Assembly: GCA_016212525.1 (NCBI GenBank)
Contig: JACRGD010000010.1
Location: 62,001-126,000 of the forward strand
Reading direction: 5' to 3'
DNA length: 64,000 bases
DNA from: Microcaldota archaeon
GTDB taxonomy: Archaea > Micrarchaeota > Micrarchaeia > Anstonellales > Bilamarchaeaceae
Shown here: positions 1 through 9,611 of the stretch, in pieces
Numbering within the stretch: the first letter of the stretch is position 1
Layout: each line of letters begins with the position of its first letter
Made by a program: the position numbers and the translations under genes
Notes under the pieces: model-generated
Databases searched by the model: none
Seen by the model: the letters and a program-made list of their open reading frames with translations, nothing else
What the model was told of the DNA's origin: nothing

Positions 1-127
1 TCGAATCATACGGGACGGGCAATAAAAGTGCTTTGGCTTCCTTGATAGGAATTTGGATTCCCATAAAGACCTTTTTAGGACCGCTTAATCGCTCTAAATC
101 CTGCTCGAGTTCCAAATGATTAGACAT
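1..127 (-). CDS. agmatinase/ureohydrolase-like protein, N-terminal part (runs off the window)
   Basis: The gene begins with ATG at 127 on the minus strand and reads open to the window edge, giving 42 residues. After an acidic N-terminal helix the frame reads GIQIPIKEAKALLLPVPYDS. The ending VPYDS is the first beta strand and loop of the arginase/agmatinase fold, where family members usually read GxPYDS followed by a glycine-rich GPxxIR segment that would lie outside this window. Agmatinases hydrolyse agmatine to putrescine and urea with two manganese ions; the metal ligands would all lie in the missing part. It is the nearest gene downstream of the small RNA at 195-341 on the same strand. The call rests on one short motif, so another ureohydrolase is possible. 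Confidence 0.55.
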   Translation of the reverse strand, partial: MSNHLELEQDLERLSGPKKVFMGIQIPIKEAKALLLPVPYDS

Positions 128-194
128 AAATTCACTTAAGAAAAATAGGAGATAAAGAAATAAAAGCATAACTAAGACTAAGAAAAATTTACTT

Positions 195-341
195 GCACCC
201 GGAATCCCAAGGAAAGATCGGTGCAATGAGCAACCGAAGTCTTATCCCATGCATGAACCCATCGCGATCAGCGGGGCGAGCCCGATAGAGGGATATGCCC
301 ACAGACGGGACCACGAAGGTATGCTCCCAGAAACCAGGTGC
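195..341 (-). ncRNA. unidentified structured RNA, about 147 nt, with its own promoter
   Basis: On the minus strand the segment starts GCACCTGG and ends CCGGGTGC. These ends pair over 8 bp (one G-U), closing the molecule as in 5S or SRP RNA. Inside are a 6-bp long-range pairing TATCCC/GGGATA, a GGGC-TC-GCCC hairpin and a CGG-T-TGC/GCA-CCG hairpin. A TATA box (TATATAAG, about 364-373) sits about 27 nt before the 5' end, and a T-rich stretch (AATTTTTCT, 182-190) follows the 3' end, so it looks like an independent unit. It lacks the SRP S-domain, the RNase P core motifs I know and a clear 5S loop C. SRP RNA is elsewhere in the window. Function unknown. Confidence 0.5.
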
Positions 342-363
342 ACAATTACACGCTCAAGAGTTA

Positions 364-373
364 CTTATATAGA
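364..373 (-). promoter_or_regulatory. TATA box of the 195-341 small RNA
   Basis: Minus-strand TATATAAG with flanking A/T bases lies about 27 nt upstream of the paired 5' end of the small RNA, the usual archaeal TATA-to-start distance. No ORF explains it. Confidence 0.45.
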
Positions 374-522
374 TATGCATTTGGGGACAAATGAACGACG
401 AAGAGAAAGAAAGGAAATAAGAAAAAATAGCGTGTCAATAAATAGATAAAAGAGAAAAACACGAGAGACGGCAAGAAACCAAAATAAAAAATAGATTCGA
501 AATCAAAAAGCAAGTAGATTTC

Positions 523-535
523 GACTCACGCTTCA
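523..535 (-). repeat. 3' arm of the 16S rRNA processing stem
   Basis: The plus-strand sequence gactcacgcttca is the exact reverse complement of tgaagcgtgagtc at 2242-2254. The two arms flank the 16S gene, so in the minus-strand precursor they form a 13-bp stem that loops out the whole rRNA. This is the usual archaeal arrangement, in which the splicing endonuclease releases pre-16S at a bulge-helix-bulge motif. Neighbouring bases (CTCT and AAA on each side) extend the pairing imperfectly. Confidence 0.75.
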
Positions 536-618
536 TATAGAGAGTCTGTACATTTCTATGGACGATCCTATTCTTACACACTAAGTTACAATTTTCCATT
601 CACTACTTTCGTAATGTT

Positions 619-2113
<1,495 letters not shown>

Positions 2114-2241
2114 TTGACAAACTGTGACGCTTGTTTTCCATTGATCACTTACCGTGTATTTTTTAATTATAATATTGAGTACTATACTTTCGTTAATTCT
2201 CAAAGGAATCGACTACATATATATTGCACAGACAATTCTCT

Positions 2242-2254
2242 TGAAGCGTGAGTC
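2242..2254 (-). repeat. 5' arm of the 16S rRNA processing stem
   Basis: tgaagcgtgagtc here pairs perfectly with gactcacgcttca at 523-535 beyond the other end of the 16S gene. It lies in the transcribed leader about 130 nt before mature 16S. Confidence 0.75.
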
Positions 2255-2340
2255 AAACCTACATGAATAGGTTTCCACAATTACATAATAAGATGCCTCT
2301 TGGCAAAACCAAACGGCAGGAGATATATATTGACATTTGT

Positions 2341-2350
2341 ATTTATAAAG
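2341..2350 (-). promoter_or_regulatory. TATA box of the 16S rRNA transcription unit
   Basis: Minus-strand CTTTATAAAT, preceded by a purine-rich GAAACC stretch that fits a BRE. It would start transcription near 2320, upstream of the 5' processing-stem arm. A second A/T box (aatatatatc, about 2320-2330) is a weaker alternative. The rest of 2114-2640 (leader and spacer) shows no gene I can support. Confidence 0.5.
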
Positions 2351-2648
2351 GTTTCTGAACCTCCCAAAATCTTAAACAGAAAACTTGCGGACGATAAAGG
2401 CCCGTAAATACAAAGCTTTCTATAATACAGCACATAAATATTTAAAACTTAAGTTGATCAGACGTAGAAATTTGAACAAAAAAAGACATTTTTTAGTAAC
2501 CATTACCACTATCAATGATTCTTTGCTAAAAAACCGAAATCTGGAATCGAACTTTATTGTCATAGTAAATGGCGGATCGAAGGTTATATTATACTCAAAA
2601 ATACACCCAAAAAGTACTCGTTGAGTAGAATTCTTCGAGGTGAATGTA

Positions 2649-3263
2649 ATGATATCAAAATCCGCAGATAAAAAGAGAGGAGATAGAAATGCTGGACTCT
2701 CAGCATCAAAAATAGGCAGAGAGCCACCAGTGGCAGAATCGATAGAACACAGAACCACCGACAACTTCAGGAGCAAGAAAGATGACATCTGCACAGGTAG
2801 AAGCAGCTCTGAGACATTATTTAGAGCAACACCAAAAACAGAAACCAAAGTCGATCTAGGGGTCGGTAAAAGTCAAACTGACACCAAAGTAGAAGACCCG
2901 GATCACTTAGACGAACTTCAAAAAGATTTAGACAATAGGTTAATTGGCGCAGAATTGAGCAACGAGCAGATATTATTTAGAAAAATAGAATCCCTAATAG
3001 AGAAGGCTGGGTTTAGTAACGATCCAGATTGGATAGATGAAAGAAGCGAACATGCACGAGAAATCCTAGCTGACTTAGATGAAATAGAGAAATCACGGGT
3101 CATAGAACTTAACATTTCAGAAAGAGTAACATTGCCCAAACTGGAAAGAGATGCGCTGGAAGTGACAAATATCTTAAAGAGAGTTCCTGGAATAGCAGAG
3201 AGAGAAAACCAGAGAAAAATAGACGACCCAAGGCAATTGAAATGCTTGCAGTCGCTGCAATAA
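2649..3263 (+). CDS. hypothetical acidic/coiled protein, possibly the front part of the next ORF
   Basis: The start is ATG 2649, chosen because GAGGTG (2637-2642) lies 6 nt upstream; a GTG at 2640 is inside that site. The 204-residue product has no signal peptide. Its first 80 residues are low-complexity and Ser/Lys/Glu-rich. Residues from about 85 to 200 are predicted helical and charged, for example LDELQKDLDNRLIGAELSNE. I recognise no family. The stop at 3261-3263 lies inside the next ORF, which overlaps by 22 nt in the -1 frame. Just before the stop, the other frame continues as KNRRPKAIEM and runs straight into a membrane segment. The two ORFs may therefore be one protein broken by a frameshift at the AAAAA run 3215-3219. 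Confidence 0.6.
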   Translation: MISKSADKKRGDRNAGLSASKIGREPPVAESIEHRTTDNFRSKKDDICTGRSSSETLFRATPKTETKVDLGVGKSQTDTKVEDPDHLDELQKDLDNRLIGAELSNEQILFRKIESLIEKAGFSNDPDWIDERSEHAREILADLDEIEKSRVIELNISERVTLPKLERDALEVTNILKRVPGIAERENQRKIDDPRQLKCLQSLQ

Positions 3264-3979
3264 TAGGTTCAGTTATTTTATCGATAATTTTACCTGGAAT
3301 TAAGCACAAAGAAAGAGTTACTCCAACTACAACGACTGAGCCAGCGAATAATAATGCGGCAGTAGAAAGAGAACCCATTAGACCGGCAAGAATGGCACCC
3401 GAACTTTCACTGGATCGAGAGATTAGAGAGTCTGAGTTTAATGCGAGACTTAGAGTTTCCCAAGCAATTGCTTCCTTAGACCGATCAATTGCTCAATTAA
3501 CTGCAGCGTCTGTACACTCGGAACTTTATTGGGTAGAGAGAACTACAATGCCAACTAGACAGGAATTTGAGATCGGCAGCAGCAGACTACAGATGAGAGA
3601 ACGAAAAATAAGAGTCTCTTCAAATAGAGAATCAGAAACACAACCACACAACATTAATGGAATTCGGCCGATCGATGGAGCCCAACAAACAATTGAAGCA
3701 ATAACAAAAGAGTATGGACTAACTATATTAGAAGATCCCATTACCACCTACGAAAGAACACGATCCAGAATTGCTTCATATCTAACGTCTCTTGAAAGAG
3801 GCATGATGCATAGTGGAGATGAAACCGTTGCATTAAGTAGATCAACAGCACCGCTTATGCCAAATGACTTTAGACGAATTTGGATCAGATTCCAAGAAGA
3901 TCCAGAAACAACGATAGCTAGACTAAGAGAAGACATCAGAACATTGGATGAGAATTTCCGGCAGTATAGATCACGATAA
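3242..3979 (+). CDS. hypothetical single-pass membrane protein with coiled-coil C-terminal part
   Basis: The ORF has 245 residues. Residues 2-20 (LAVAAIIGSVILSIILPG) form one hydrophobic segment, followed by a basic KHKER stop-transfer. A Thr/Pro-rich linker comes next, then about 180 charged helical residues with heptad-like stretches (SLDRSIAQL, LREDIRTLDENF). No catalytic motif is seen. ATG 3242 has no convincing ribosome site and overlaps the upstream ORF by 22 nt in another frame, so the protein may be made only as a -1 frameshift fusion with it or be coupled to it. Nothing is known about function. It heads a plus-strand run that also contains an HTH ORF and unknown 453-aa protein. Confidence 0.6.
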   Translation: MLAVAAIIGSVILSIILPGIKHKERVTPTTTTEPANNNAAVEREPIRPARMAPELSLDREIRESEFNARLRVSQAIASLDRSIAQLTAASVHSELYWVERTTMPTRQEFEIGSSRLQMRERKIRVSSNRESETQPHNINGIRPIDGAQQTIEAITKEYGLTILEDPITTYERTRSRIASYLTSLERGMMHSGDETVALSRSTAPLMPNDFRRIWIRFQEDPETTIARLREDIRTLDENFRQYRSR

Positions 3980-4069
3980 ATTAAAGTTTACAGAAAAGTG
4001 ACACTGGTTTAAAAGCATTTCGATACTAGTGATATAGTAAAACGATTTGGGGTGAAAAAATGGTAAAAG

Positions 4070-4375
4070 GTGGATGTCTTTTGCGCTATAACGGGTGTTT
4101 TGAAATCCAGTCATAATACAGTAAGCACATGCAAAGATAAAGTAAGATCGGATTTTAGTTTAAAGAAAGAAGTCTTGCCTCCAAAAGTTGGAAGGCCTAG
4201 TTGTTTAAGTGAAGAGCAAAGAGCAAGATTGCTTGAGATATATCATAACAGATCAGTTAGCCTACGGCAACTTGCAGAATTGTTTGGAATGAGTGAATGG
4301 AGAATAGTTCGAAACGGAGGATTATTAAGAAGTCCGGCACACGAAAAAGGAGACCGATTAACGAATAAGAATTAG
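4070..4375 (+). CDS. small helix-turn-helix protein
   Basis: A 101-residue ORF. Residues about 42-80 read GRPSCLSEEQRARLLEIYH and then a second helix pair, SLRQLAELFGMSEWRIVR. This is the Hin-recombinase/homeodomain-like HTH pattern (GRP...Lx..Q...i...y..g.S...lA..fgvS...v.r) found in resolvase tails and small regulators. No recombinase or sensor domain accompanies it. The start is doubtful: GTG 4070 lacks a good ribosome site, while ATG 4060 follows GGGGTG at a good distance but runs in another frame and stops after 18 codons. A frameshift near 4070-4110 could join them. Confidence 0.45.
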   Translation: MDVFCAITGVLKSSHNTVSTCKDKVRSDFSLKKEVLPPKVGRPSCLSEEQRARLLEIYHNRSVSLRQLAELFGMSEWRIVRNGGLLRSPAHEKGDRLTNKN

Positions 4376-4403
4376 AAAAATACTAACAGAGGTTATGATT
4401 TAG

Positions 4404-5765
4404 ATGACATCAGAAATGAGAATTGCACAAAGACAAATGAAGATGGATGAACCATCGACAAGAGGGGCCAGATATGCCGCATATTCAGTATTGGGAAATG
4501 TGTCCGGGGGAAATAGAGCTGCGATAGTTGAAAGTCTTGGCACAAGAGAGGAAAGCATAAGAAAAATTTTCAGCATAGCAGCAAAGGAAAAAGGATGTGA
4601 GAAAACAAAGGCACCTGAGAGAGCGTACCTGGATAGAGTATACGAACACGGATCGAGCGCAGCAGCAAAAAGAACACAAATAGCTGACATGCTAAAGACA
4701 GGCGGCTCCGAATATATGTTCGCATCCCAATCTCACGCTGATGCAATGACAGAATTCATGCGCAGACGCAGAATACTAAAAAGAGAAGGGCCAAGTGCAA
4801 ATGTAAGAACAGAAGTAAGAATGGCATCGTGCCCGGGAATGGGGAGGGTGTTGCCGGATGCTATGACGGCCTATTATTATGCTGCAGCCAGAGAGGCAGC
4901 GATACTGAAGGCAGACGTGAGATTTCAGGTAGCCCGAAATCTAGGGTTAATAAAAGTACCAAGAACAGAGGATGCACTAGTGGATTATTTCAAAAAAGAG
5001 GCACTTCTTGTTGCAACTGCCCAAAGAGTAGGGCAGGACTATGAAAACCGCGGACTTGGAAAGTTAGTATCTTATAAAGGAGGAAACGTATTTCCGGACC
5101 GAAACGAAATGATGATAACAACGAAACTTCTCGAAGAATTGAGCATAGGAGAGTATGTAAGAACCTGCCTGGATCCGGATCGAATTGAACGAACAGTGGC
5201 ACACCTAACAGGACTTATGAAAGTGTTGGCATTCGGAGCCTACGAGAGAAACGGAACGAATGGCCACAATGATCCAGAAAGACATTTTAGAGTTCCGATG
5301 TTTTACACACTCGCACATTTGATGCTCTTTGATGGAGGCGAAATAGAAGCTCCGACCCTGAGCCTTGGAACAAAATTCGAGATTGCATTTGCAACTGCAC
5401 GAGAACCTTTTAGAGCACAACTCCTGGAAATGAAAACCATGAGAGAGAGAACTGCGGCAACAATCGAATTGGTAGATCTCAATATGTCTTCAGTTCCATA
5501 TAACGTAGAAGTCACACGAGACGCAGCCGAAGTTTTCGATGCATTAAAGGGGCTATATGGACCAGAAGACCTAGAAAGAATAGCACGAATAAACCAGGTA
5601 CCATTAAGAGAAATAGAAATACCTATCGCAGCAGAAAGATTCGAAGCATATGATGCAATGGAGGAAAGAGTTCATGGGGAGAGTGCTAAAAGAAAATTTG
5701 CTGAACTAAGAAGGGCCATAAGACAAGTAGTAGAAACAGTAGCAGAATATTATTATGAAAAGTAA
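4404..5765 (+). CDS. conserved-looking protein of unknown family, 453 aa
   Basis: The ORF has 453 residues with no signal peptide or membrane segment. It is rich in Arg, Glu and Ala and predicted largely helical. A central part around residues 250-320 (TVAHLTGLMKVLAFGAYERN, FYTLAHLMLFDGGEIEAPTL) looks like a buried helical core with aromatic residues. The end, AEYYYEK, is aromatic-rich. I recognise no catalytic motif. It ends 21 nt before a GCS2-type ligase gene on the same strand, so the two are probably co-transcribed and it may act in the same pathway. ATG 4404 is taken as the start; a further in-frame ATG follows at 4416. Confidence 0.65.
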   Translation: MTSEMRIAQRQMKMDEPSTRGARYAAYSVLGNVSGGNRAAIVESLGTREESIRKIFSIAAKEKGCEKTKAPERAYLDRVYEHGSSAAAKRTQIADMLKTGGSEYMFASQSHADAMTEFMRRRRILKREGPSANVRTEVRMASCPGMGRVLPDAMTAYYYAAAREAAILKADVRFQVARNLGLIKVPRTEDALVDYFKKEALLVATAQRVGQDYENRGLGKLVSYKGGNVFPDRNEMMITTKLLEELSIGEYVRTCLDPDRIERTVAHLTGLMKVLAFGAYERNGTNGHNDPERHFRVPMFYTLAHLMLFDGGEIEAPTLSLGTKFEIAFATAREPFRAQLLEMKTMRERTAATIELVDLNMSSVPYNVEVTRDAAEVFDALKGLYGPEDLERIARINQVPLREIEIPIAAERFEAYDAMEERVHGESAKRKFAELRRAIRQVVETVAEYYYEK

Positions 5766-5786
5766 TGAGCGAAAAGAGGACTAAAA

Positions 5787-7007
5787 ATGACTGTAGAGAA
5801 ACTTGGGTGTGAGTTGGAATTACTCCTTGAGCGAGACGGAATACCGATCTACTGGCAGGACTGGGTAAAATTGTTAGATGCATTGCGAAGCGAACTATCC
5901 GAACTTGGAATAAAAGAGAAACGAGATCTTATAACTCACGAACTGCTCGGGTTCGACATTCCAGGATATGGAAACATAGCTCCGGATTCGAATTCAGCCC
6001 TTGCAGAAATAGCAGTCGACCCCTGCAATAGCAAAAAAGAACTGTTCGAAAAACTAAAATTTCTATATGATAAACTAGAAAAGTGTACGAAAAAAATTGG
6101 AGTGCAAATAGTCTGGGGGTCGCAGCACAAACGACCTCCACTCGAGCAGGAATACTGGGACAGGGTGGCCAAAAAAGGGCTTTATACAGTAGTGCGAAAA
6201 ATTTGGGGTTGGAAACACCACGAAATGCATCTCTCTGCATCATTTCAACCAGCAATAGATATAGAAGTAGGGGAGTTTTCAGCTTTCAATAATGCAATCT
6301 CGGCAACATCGCCAATAGCCATTTGCTACCTTGGCGGAAGCACTCCGACAAAAGGAAATGAAAATGAGACATATTATGAATATCGATTGCACGGATGGAC
6401 GAGAATGCTTGGAAAACAGAAAAGCGAGCAGGATATTTTGGGAGCAAAACGATTTGTTTCGCATCAGCAATATATGAATGCACTTCTTTCCCAAAGAGCA
6501 CGAATAGTTGCACTAGAAAAGGACTACAAAGTAGGAAAACTAGTCTATTTCGATGAAAAAACCACGGCAAGAGAAGTTTTAAACGGCATAACCGGCCATA
6601 GAATAGAAGAAGTTATTGACTACAAAAGAGACGAACTCAAAACAAGTCCCGTTCAAATAGAGGGCCAACAATACATAAACCAGATGGACTGGTGGGTATT
6701 TTGGGATGCCAGATGGAAGTTCGCAAAGAACGAGAAGGACGAATTCACAAAAAGCTTCATAGAAATACGACATATGGGAACACCCTCATCGTACGATAAG
6801 CTCGAAAAAATCATGGACTTTTTCATTCGGTTGAGAGATAGTGCAAAGAAGGTAAACGAACTAGCAGAAAGGCACAATATCTGGGATAATCTAGAAGCAG
6901 CTCGAGATCAGGCAATAAAAACAGGAACGCTCCCGATCAATCATCAGGCATTTGCAAACGACCTCATAACACTTGGAATACTTGAAAAGTTAAGACTGCA
7001 CAGTTAA
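5787..7007 (+). CDS. GCS2-family carboxylate-amine ligase (glutamate-cysteine ligase-like)
   Basis: This protein of 406 residues resembles the glutamate-cysteine ligase type 2 / YbdK fold, in which a carboxylate is joined to an amine using ATP. Visible signs are GCELELLL at residues 7-14 (the metal/ATP-binding ExE strand) and DSNSALAEIAVDP at about 67-79. Others are KHHEMHLSASFQPAIDIEVG near 143-162, AFNNAISATSPIA near 166-178, and SFIEIRHMG near 326, an ExR strand typical of the family. The substrate cannot be read from sequence. The two glutamates of the first motif are present. It lies between the 453-aa unknown gene and an M20 hydrolase on one strand, suggesting synthesis and later hydrolysis of an amide conjugate. 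The family call is by motif pattern only. Confidence 0.6.
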   Translation: MTVEKLGCELELLLERDGIPIYWQDWVKLLDALRSELSELGIKEKRDLITHELLGFDIPGYGNIAPDSNSALAEIAVDPCNSKKELFEKLKFLYDKLEKCTKKIGVQIVWGSQHKRPPLEQEYWDRVAKKGLYTVVRKIWGWKHHEMHLSASFQPAIDIEVGEFSAFNNAISATSPIAICYLGGSTPTKGNENETYYEYRLHGWTRMLGKQKSEQDILGAKRFVSHQQYMNALLSQRARIVALEKDYKVGKLVYFDEKTTAREVLNGITGHRIEEVIDYKRDELKTSPVQIEGQQYINQMDWWVFWDARWKFAKNEKDEFTKSFIEIRHMGTPSSYDKLEKIMDFFIRLRDSAKKVNELAERHNIWDNLEAARDQAIKTGTLPINHQAFANDLITLGILEKLRLHS

Positions 7008-7039
7008 AATTTGTGATTTTGATATTAAAACGTGATTTG

Positions 7040-8059
7040 ATGTTTGACGAGAATTTTTTCTTAGAAGTTTTAAAGTGCGAAAGCACTGCAGACAATAGGG
7101 AGGGCAGGAAGAAAGCAATTGGAGTCGTCGAGGAATATCTAAAGAGATCGAATATACCTTACGAAAAAGGCGATGAGCCAGAACCATGGATTCTCGCAGG
7201 AAGCGGAAGATGGGAACCGGAATATGGAGCATTGTGTCACATAGATGTAGTTAGAGAATTTTATCTTCCAAAGAAGGAAGGAGACAAGATAGTAGGACGA
7301 GGAACTCTGGATATGAAAGGTGCTTTGTGCGCCAGCATATGCGCGCTTAGGGGAAGTCAAAATGCATCAGTCTTAATAACCAGCGATGAAGAAGTAGGTG
7401 GAAAAACTGCAGCGACATTAGCCCAACGATACATACCAAAAAAATCACTTCTGGTCCCAGACAGCGGAGAAAATTTCACAATAATAACTGCCGAGAAGGG
7501 GATCCTCCATTTTGGATTTAGGGTAAGCGGAAGGGCAACTCACGGCTCAAGACCATGGGACGGAGAAAATTCAATTGAAAAAGCATTTGAGATATACAAA
7601 AAACTTAAAAAAGAACTAAAAGCAAACAACGAAAAAGGATGGCACAACACACTCTCTTTGAATATACTAAACGCAGGCTCGGGAGTTAATGTTGTCCCAG
7701 ATAGCGCAGTGGTAAAGCTAGATTTCCGATTCACAGAGGGGAACATAGAGGACTGGAAGGCAAAGATAGCAAGCGTAGTAGGTGAGTTCGACGTTATTTC
7801 ACAGGGAAATTGCACTGGAACAGATAGAGATGATCCAGAACTAAAGAGGTTTACAAAAGAAGTCAAGAGACAAGTTGGAAAGGTGAAATTCGACAAAGCA
7901 AACGGTGCGACAGACATGCGATTTTTCTCAAGAATAAAGTCAAAAATACTGATTTATCCAGAGGGAAACGGAATTCATGGCAAAGAGGAATGGGTTAGCC
8001 TAAGCTCCCTGGAAAAACTAACAAAAATAATAAGCAACTATTGGGAAACAAAAGAATAA
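7040..8059 (+). CDS. M20-family metallopeptidase/deacylase (ArgE/DapE/LysK type)
   Basis: The M20 co-catalytic zinc set is complete: His in LCHIDVV (about residue 66), bridging Asp in GRGTLDMKGAL (about 93), the Glu pair in TSDEEVGG (about 114), Asp in VPDSGE and His in NGIHGKEEW near the end. Between these, residues about 155-265 form the small dimerisation domain containing the ATHGSRP loop. Family members remove an acyl, carbamoyl or aminoacyl group from an amino acid nitrogen in the cytoplasm. The start ATG 7040 follows a GTGATT site; a longer GTG start at 7013 lacks one. It follows the ligase gene by 32 nt and meets the racemase gene tail to tail with a 22-nt overlap. Confidence 0.85.
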   Translation: MFDENFFLEVLKCESTADNREGRKKAIGVVEEYLKRSNIPYEKGDEPEPWILAGSGRWEPEYGALCHIDVVREFYLPKKEGDKIVGRGTLDMKGALCASICALRGSQNASVLITSDEEVGGKTAATLAQRYIPKKSLLVPDSGENFTIITAEKGILHFGFRVSGRATHGSRPWDGENSIEKAFEIYKKLKKELKANNEKGWHNTLSLNILNAGSGVNVVPDSAVVKLDFRFTEGNIEDWKAKIASVVGEFDVISQGNCTGTDRDDPELKRFTKEVKRQVGKVKFDKANGATDMRFFSRIKSKILIYPEGNGIHGKEEWVSLSSLEKLTKIISNYWETKE

Positions 8060-9213
8060 CTGCCCAATTTTTTTCCGTATTTTTTTAAGATCGAAACGTC
8101 AACCTCATAGGGAACCGGGGATTTGTAATCGACAAAAATGCGTCCGTTGGTTATATCAAAACTCTTTTTCGTCAGATCCATAGTGTAGAAATCAGAGGCA
8201 GGAGAGCAGTCCGCAGTCAGTTTATTGCAAACCGCATCCATAGAAGCGATACTCAGGTTAAATTGACGACCCAAGGAAGTTTCCAAAAGTCCGCCGACAA
8301 ACAATTCGACACCCAACTTTTTCATTTCATTTACAAGAAGAATCGAATTGTAGAAACCGCCGATGCGAGGGGGTTTGATGTTTATGGCAATTTTAGAATC
8401 GGACAACTCAGCAATATCAAAAGCGTCGTCGAGAGTTTCAATGCTCTCATCAAGAGAAACAATGGAAGAAACGTCACGAGCCAATTTGGCATGACTTAGG
8501 AGATTTTTTGGAAAGAAGGGTTGTTCGATTTCATCTGCAAACTCAGAGGTCTTCATAATTTCGCTAAGATGAGACGGATCTCGAGGATTGAAACTGGCAT
8601 TGGCATCGACAGATATGAACTTTGGCGAAAAAGAATCACGCACAAACTTAGCAATCTTGTAGCTATGACCAGGCATAATTTTGAGTTTGATGGACCGAAT
8701 TCCTCGAGAATAAGCCGATTCAACATAGCTGGAGACCTCTTTCTCAGTTCCAATACCAATACTTTCCTGAACGGGAATGCTTTCTTTTTTTGAGCCGGCA
8801 ATTTTAGTCAGAGGTAACTCATTGAGTTTAGCATATAGATAGAAAAACGCGAAATCAAGGGCAGACTTGGCAATAAAATTTCCCTTAAACGAATTCATAA
8901 GAGATGCCAGATCAGAATGGGACAACAATCTACCCGCACCCGATCGATTGGATAGTTTTTTTAGTAGCAGATCAAGAACATGATGAGCGATTTGAGGATC
9001 TTCAGAATTATAAAAGGGTTCGGGCAGAACTGCAGCCTCACCAAAACCAGAAACACCATCGGAAATAAGTTCAACAACCAGAAATGGCTTGCTTTTGACC
9101 TCGCCAGTACTAATCCGGAAGGGTTTTTTCATTGGCAGATCTACGTGCCAGAGGATCGCAGAATCGATAGGAAGAGCAAACCGAGTAATTTTTTCAAGAG
9201 AAATAGCAGACAT
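8038..9213 (-). CDS. enolase-superfamily N-acylamino-acid racemase / o-succinylbenzoate synthase homologue
   Basis: A protein of 391 residues with the muconate-cycloisomerase subgroup pattern of OSBS/NSAR enzymes. The capping domain reads MKKPFRISTG and GFGEAAVLPEPFYNSE. The barrel carries the acid/base pair IKLKIMPG (KxK, about 176-183), metal ligands in VDANA, IEQPF and LDESI, and the second lysine in INIKPPRIGG. VGGLLETSLGR follows. The order and spacing match the family, which performs OSBS dehydration in menaquinone synthesis or racemises N-succinyl amino acids. No other men gene is visible. The convergent M20 deacylase and amide ligase favour an acyl-amino-acid role, which is an inference. 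Its 3' end overlaps the M20 gene by 22 nt. Confidence 0.8.
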   Translation of the reverse strand: MSAISLEKITRFALPIDSAILWHVDLPMKKPFRISTGEVKSKPFLVVELISDGVSGFGEAAVLPEPFYNSEDPQIAHHVLDLLLKKLSNRSGAGRLLSHSDLASLMNSFKGNFIAKSALDFAFFYLYAKLNELPLTKIAGSKKESIPVQESIGIGTEKEVSSYVESAYSRGIRSIKLKIMPGHSYKIAKFVRDSFSPKFISVDANASFNPRDPSHLSEIMKTSEFADEIEQPFFPKNLLSHAKLARDVSSIVSLDESIETLDDAFDIAELSDSKIAINIKPPRIGGFYNSILLVNEMKKLGVELFVGGLLETSLGRQFNLSIASMDAVCNKLTADCSPASDFYTMDLTKKSFDITNGRIFVDYKSPVPYEVDVSILKKYGKKLGSYSFVSQ

Positions 9214-9269
9214 AAGATTAATCTATAAGAATAAGATTAAATTAGCTTGCAACACAGACGATTTGAGAG

Positions 9270-9548
9270 TCAGATCTTTTTTGGCCGCTCGTGTGGTCTA
9301 AAGCAAATGTTCCGGCCCTCGACATCGACAAATTGGCCATCCGCAAGATAAAAGCGAAAGGTGGATGAGATCTTTGGAATTTTTATTTCTTTCTTAGACC
9401 TTCCAGATTCCTTTTCAATAACGATCAGATTTTTGGTTTCATCAACTATCGCACCACTAGTCCCGATCAGATTACGGACAGTGCTTTTTACGATTTCGAC
9501 TTTTAAACCAATGAAAGTGGAGTAGAGAAGATTGGATTTTGAGATCAT
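9270..9548 (-). CDS. rnp1: ribonuclease P protein component 1 (Rpp29/Pop4)
   Basis: A protein of 92 residues, matching the archaeal Rpp29 length. It forms the Sm-like barrel: GLKVEIVKSTVRNLIGTSGAIVDETKNLIVIE is the conserved core (residues about 14-45), followed by KEIKIPKISSTFRF. The protein binds RNase P RNA and with Rpp21 stabilises its specificity domain for tRNA 5'-end maturation. It is the last gene of the large ribosomal operon, the same place it holds in many archaea (near S17/L29), 64 nt after aIF1. RNase P RNA itself is not recognised in this window. Confidence 0.9.
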   Translation of the reverse strand: MISKSNLLYSTFIGLKVEIVKSTVRNLIGTSGAIVDETKNLIVIEKESGRSKKEIKIPKISSTFRFYLADGQFVDVEGRNICFRPHERPKKI

Positions 9549-9611
9549 GGCAAAACCAAAACAAGGGAAACAGAAAATTTAAGATAATAAAAATAAAACA
9601 AGAAGGAGAGG

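Noticed and set aside
195-341. 5S rRNA or RNase P RNA identity for the small RNA
   Set aside because: Closed ends fit 5S, but the conserved CCGAAC-AAG loop is absent and the length is too great. The RNase P CR-I and CR-V sequences are not found in recognisable form.
249-449. 66-aa plus-strand ORF before the 16S end
   Set aside because: It overlaps the structured RNA and its promoter, is rich in Arg and His in a non-protein-like order, and has no ribosome site.
2385-2848. Short ORFs in the 16S upstream spacer on both strands
   Set aside because: They overlap each other, have no ribosome site or TATA box at fitting distance, and the 142-aa minus ORF is antisense to a gene with a good start.
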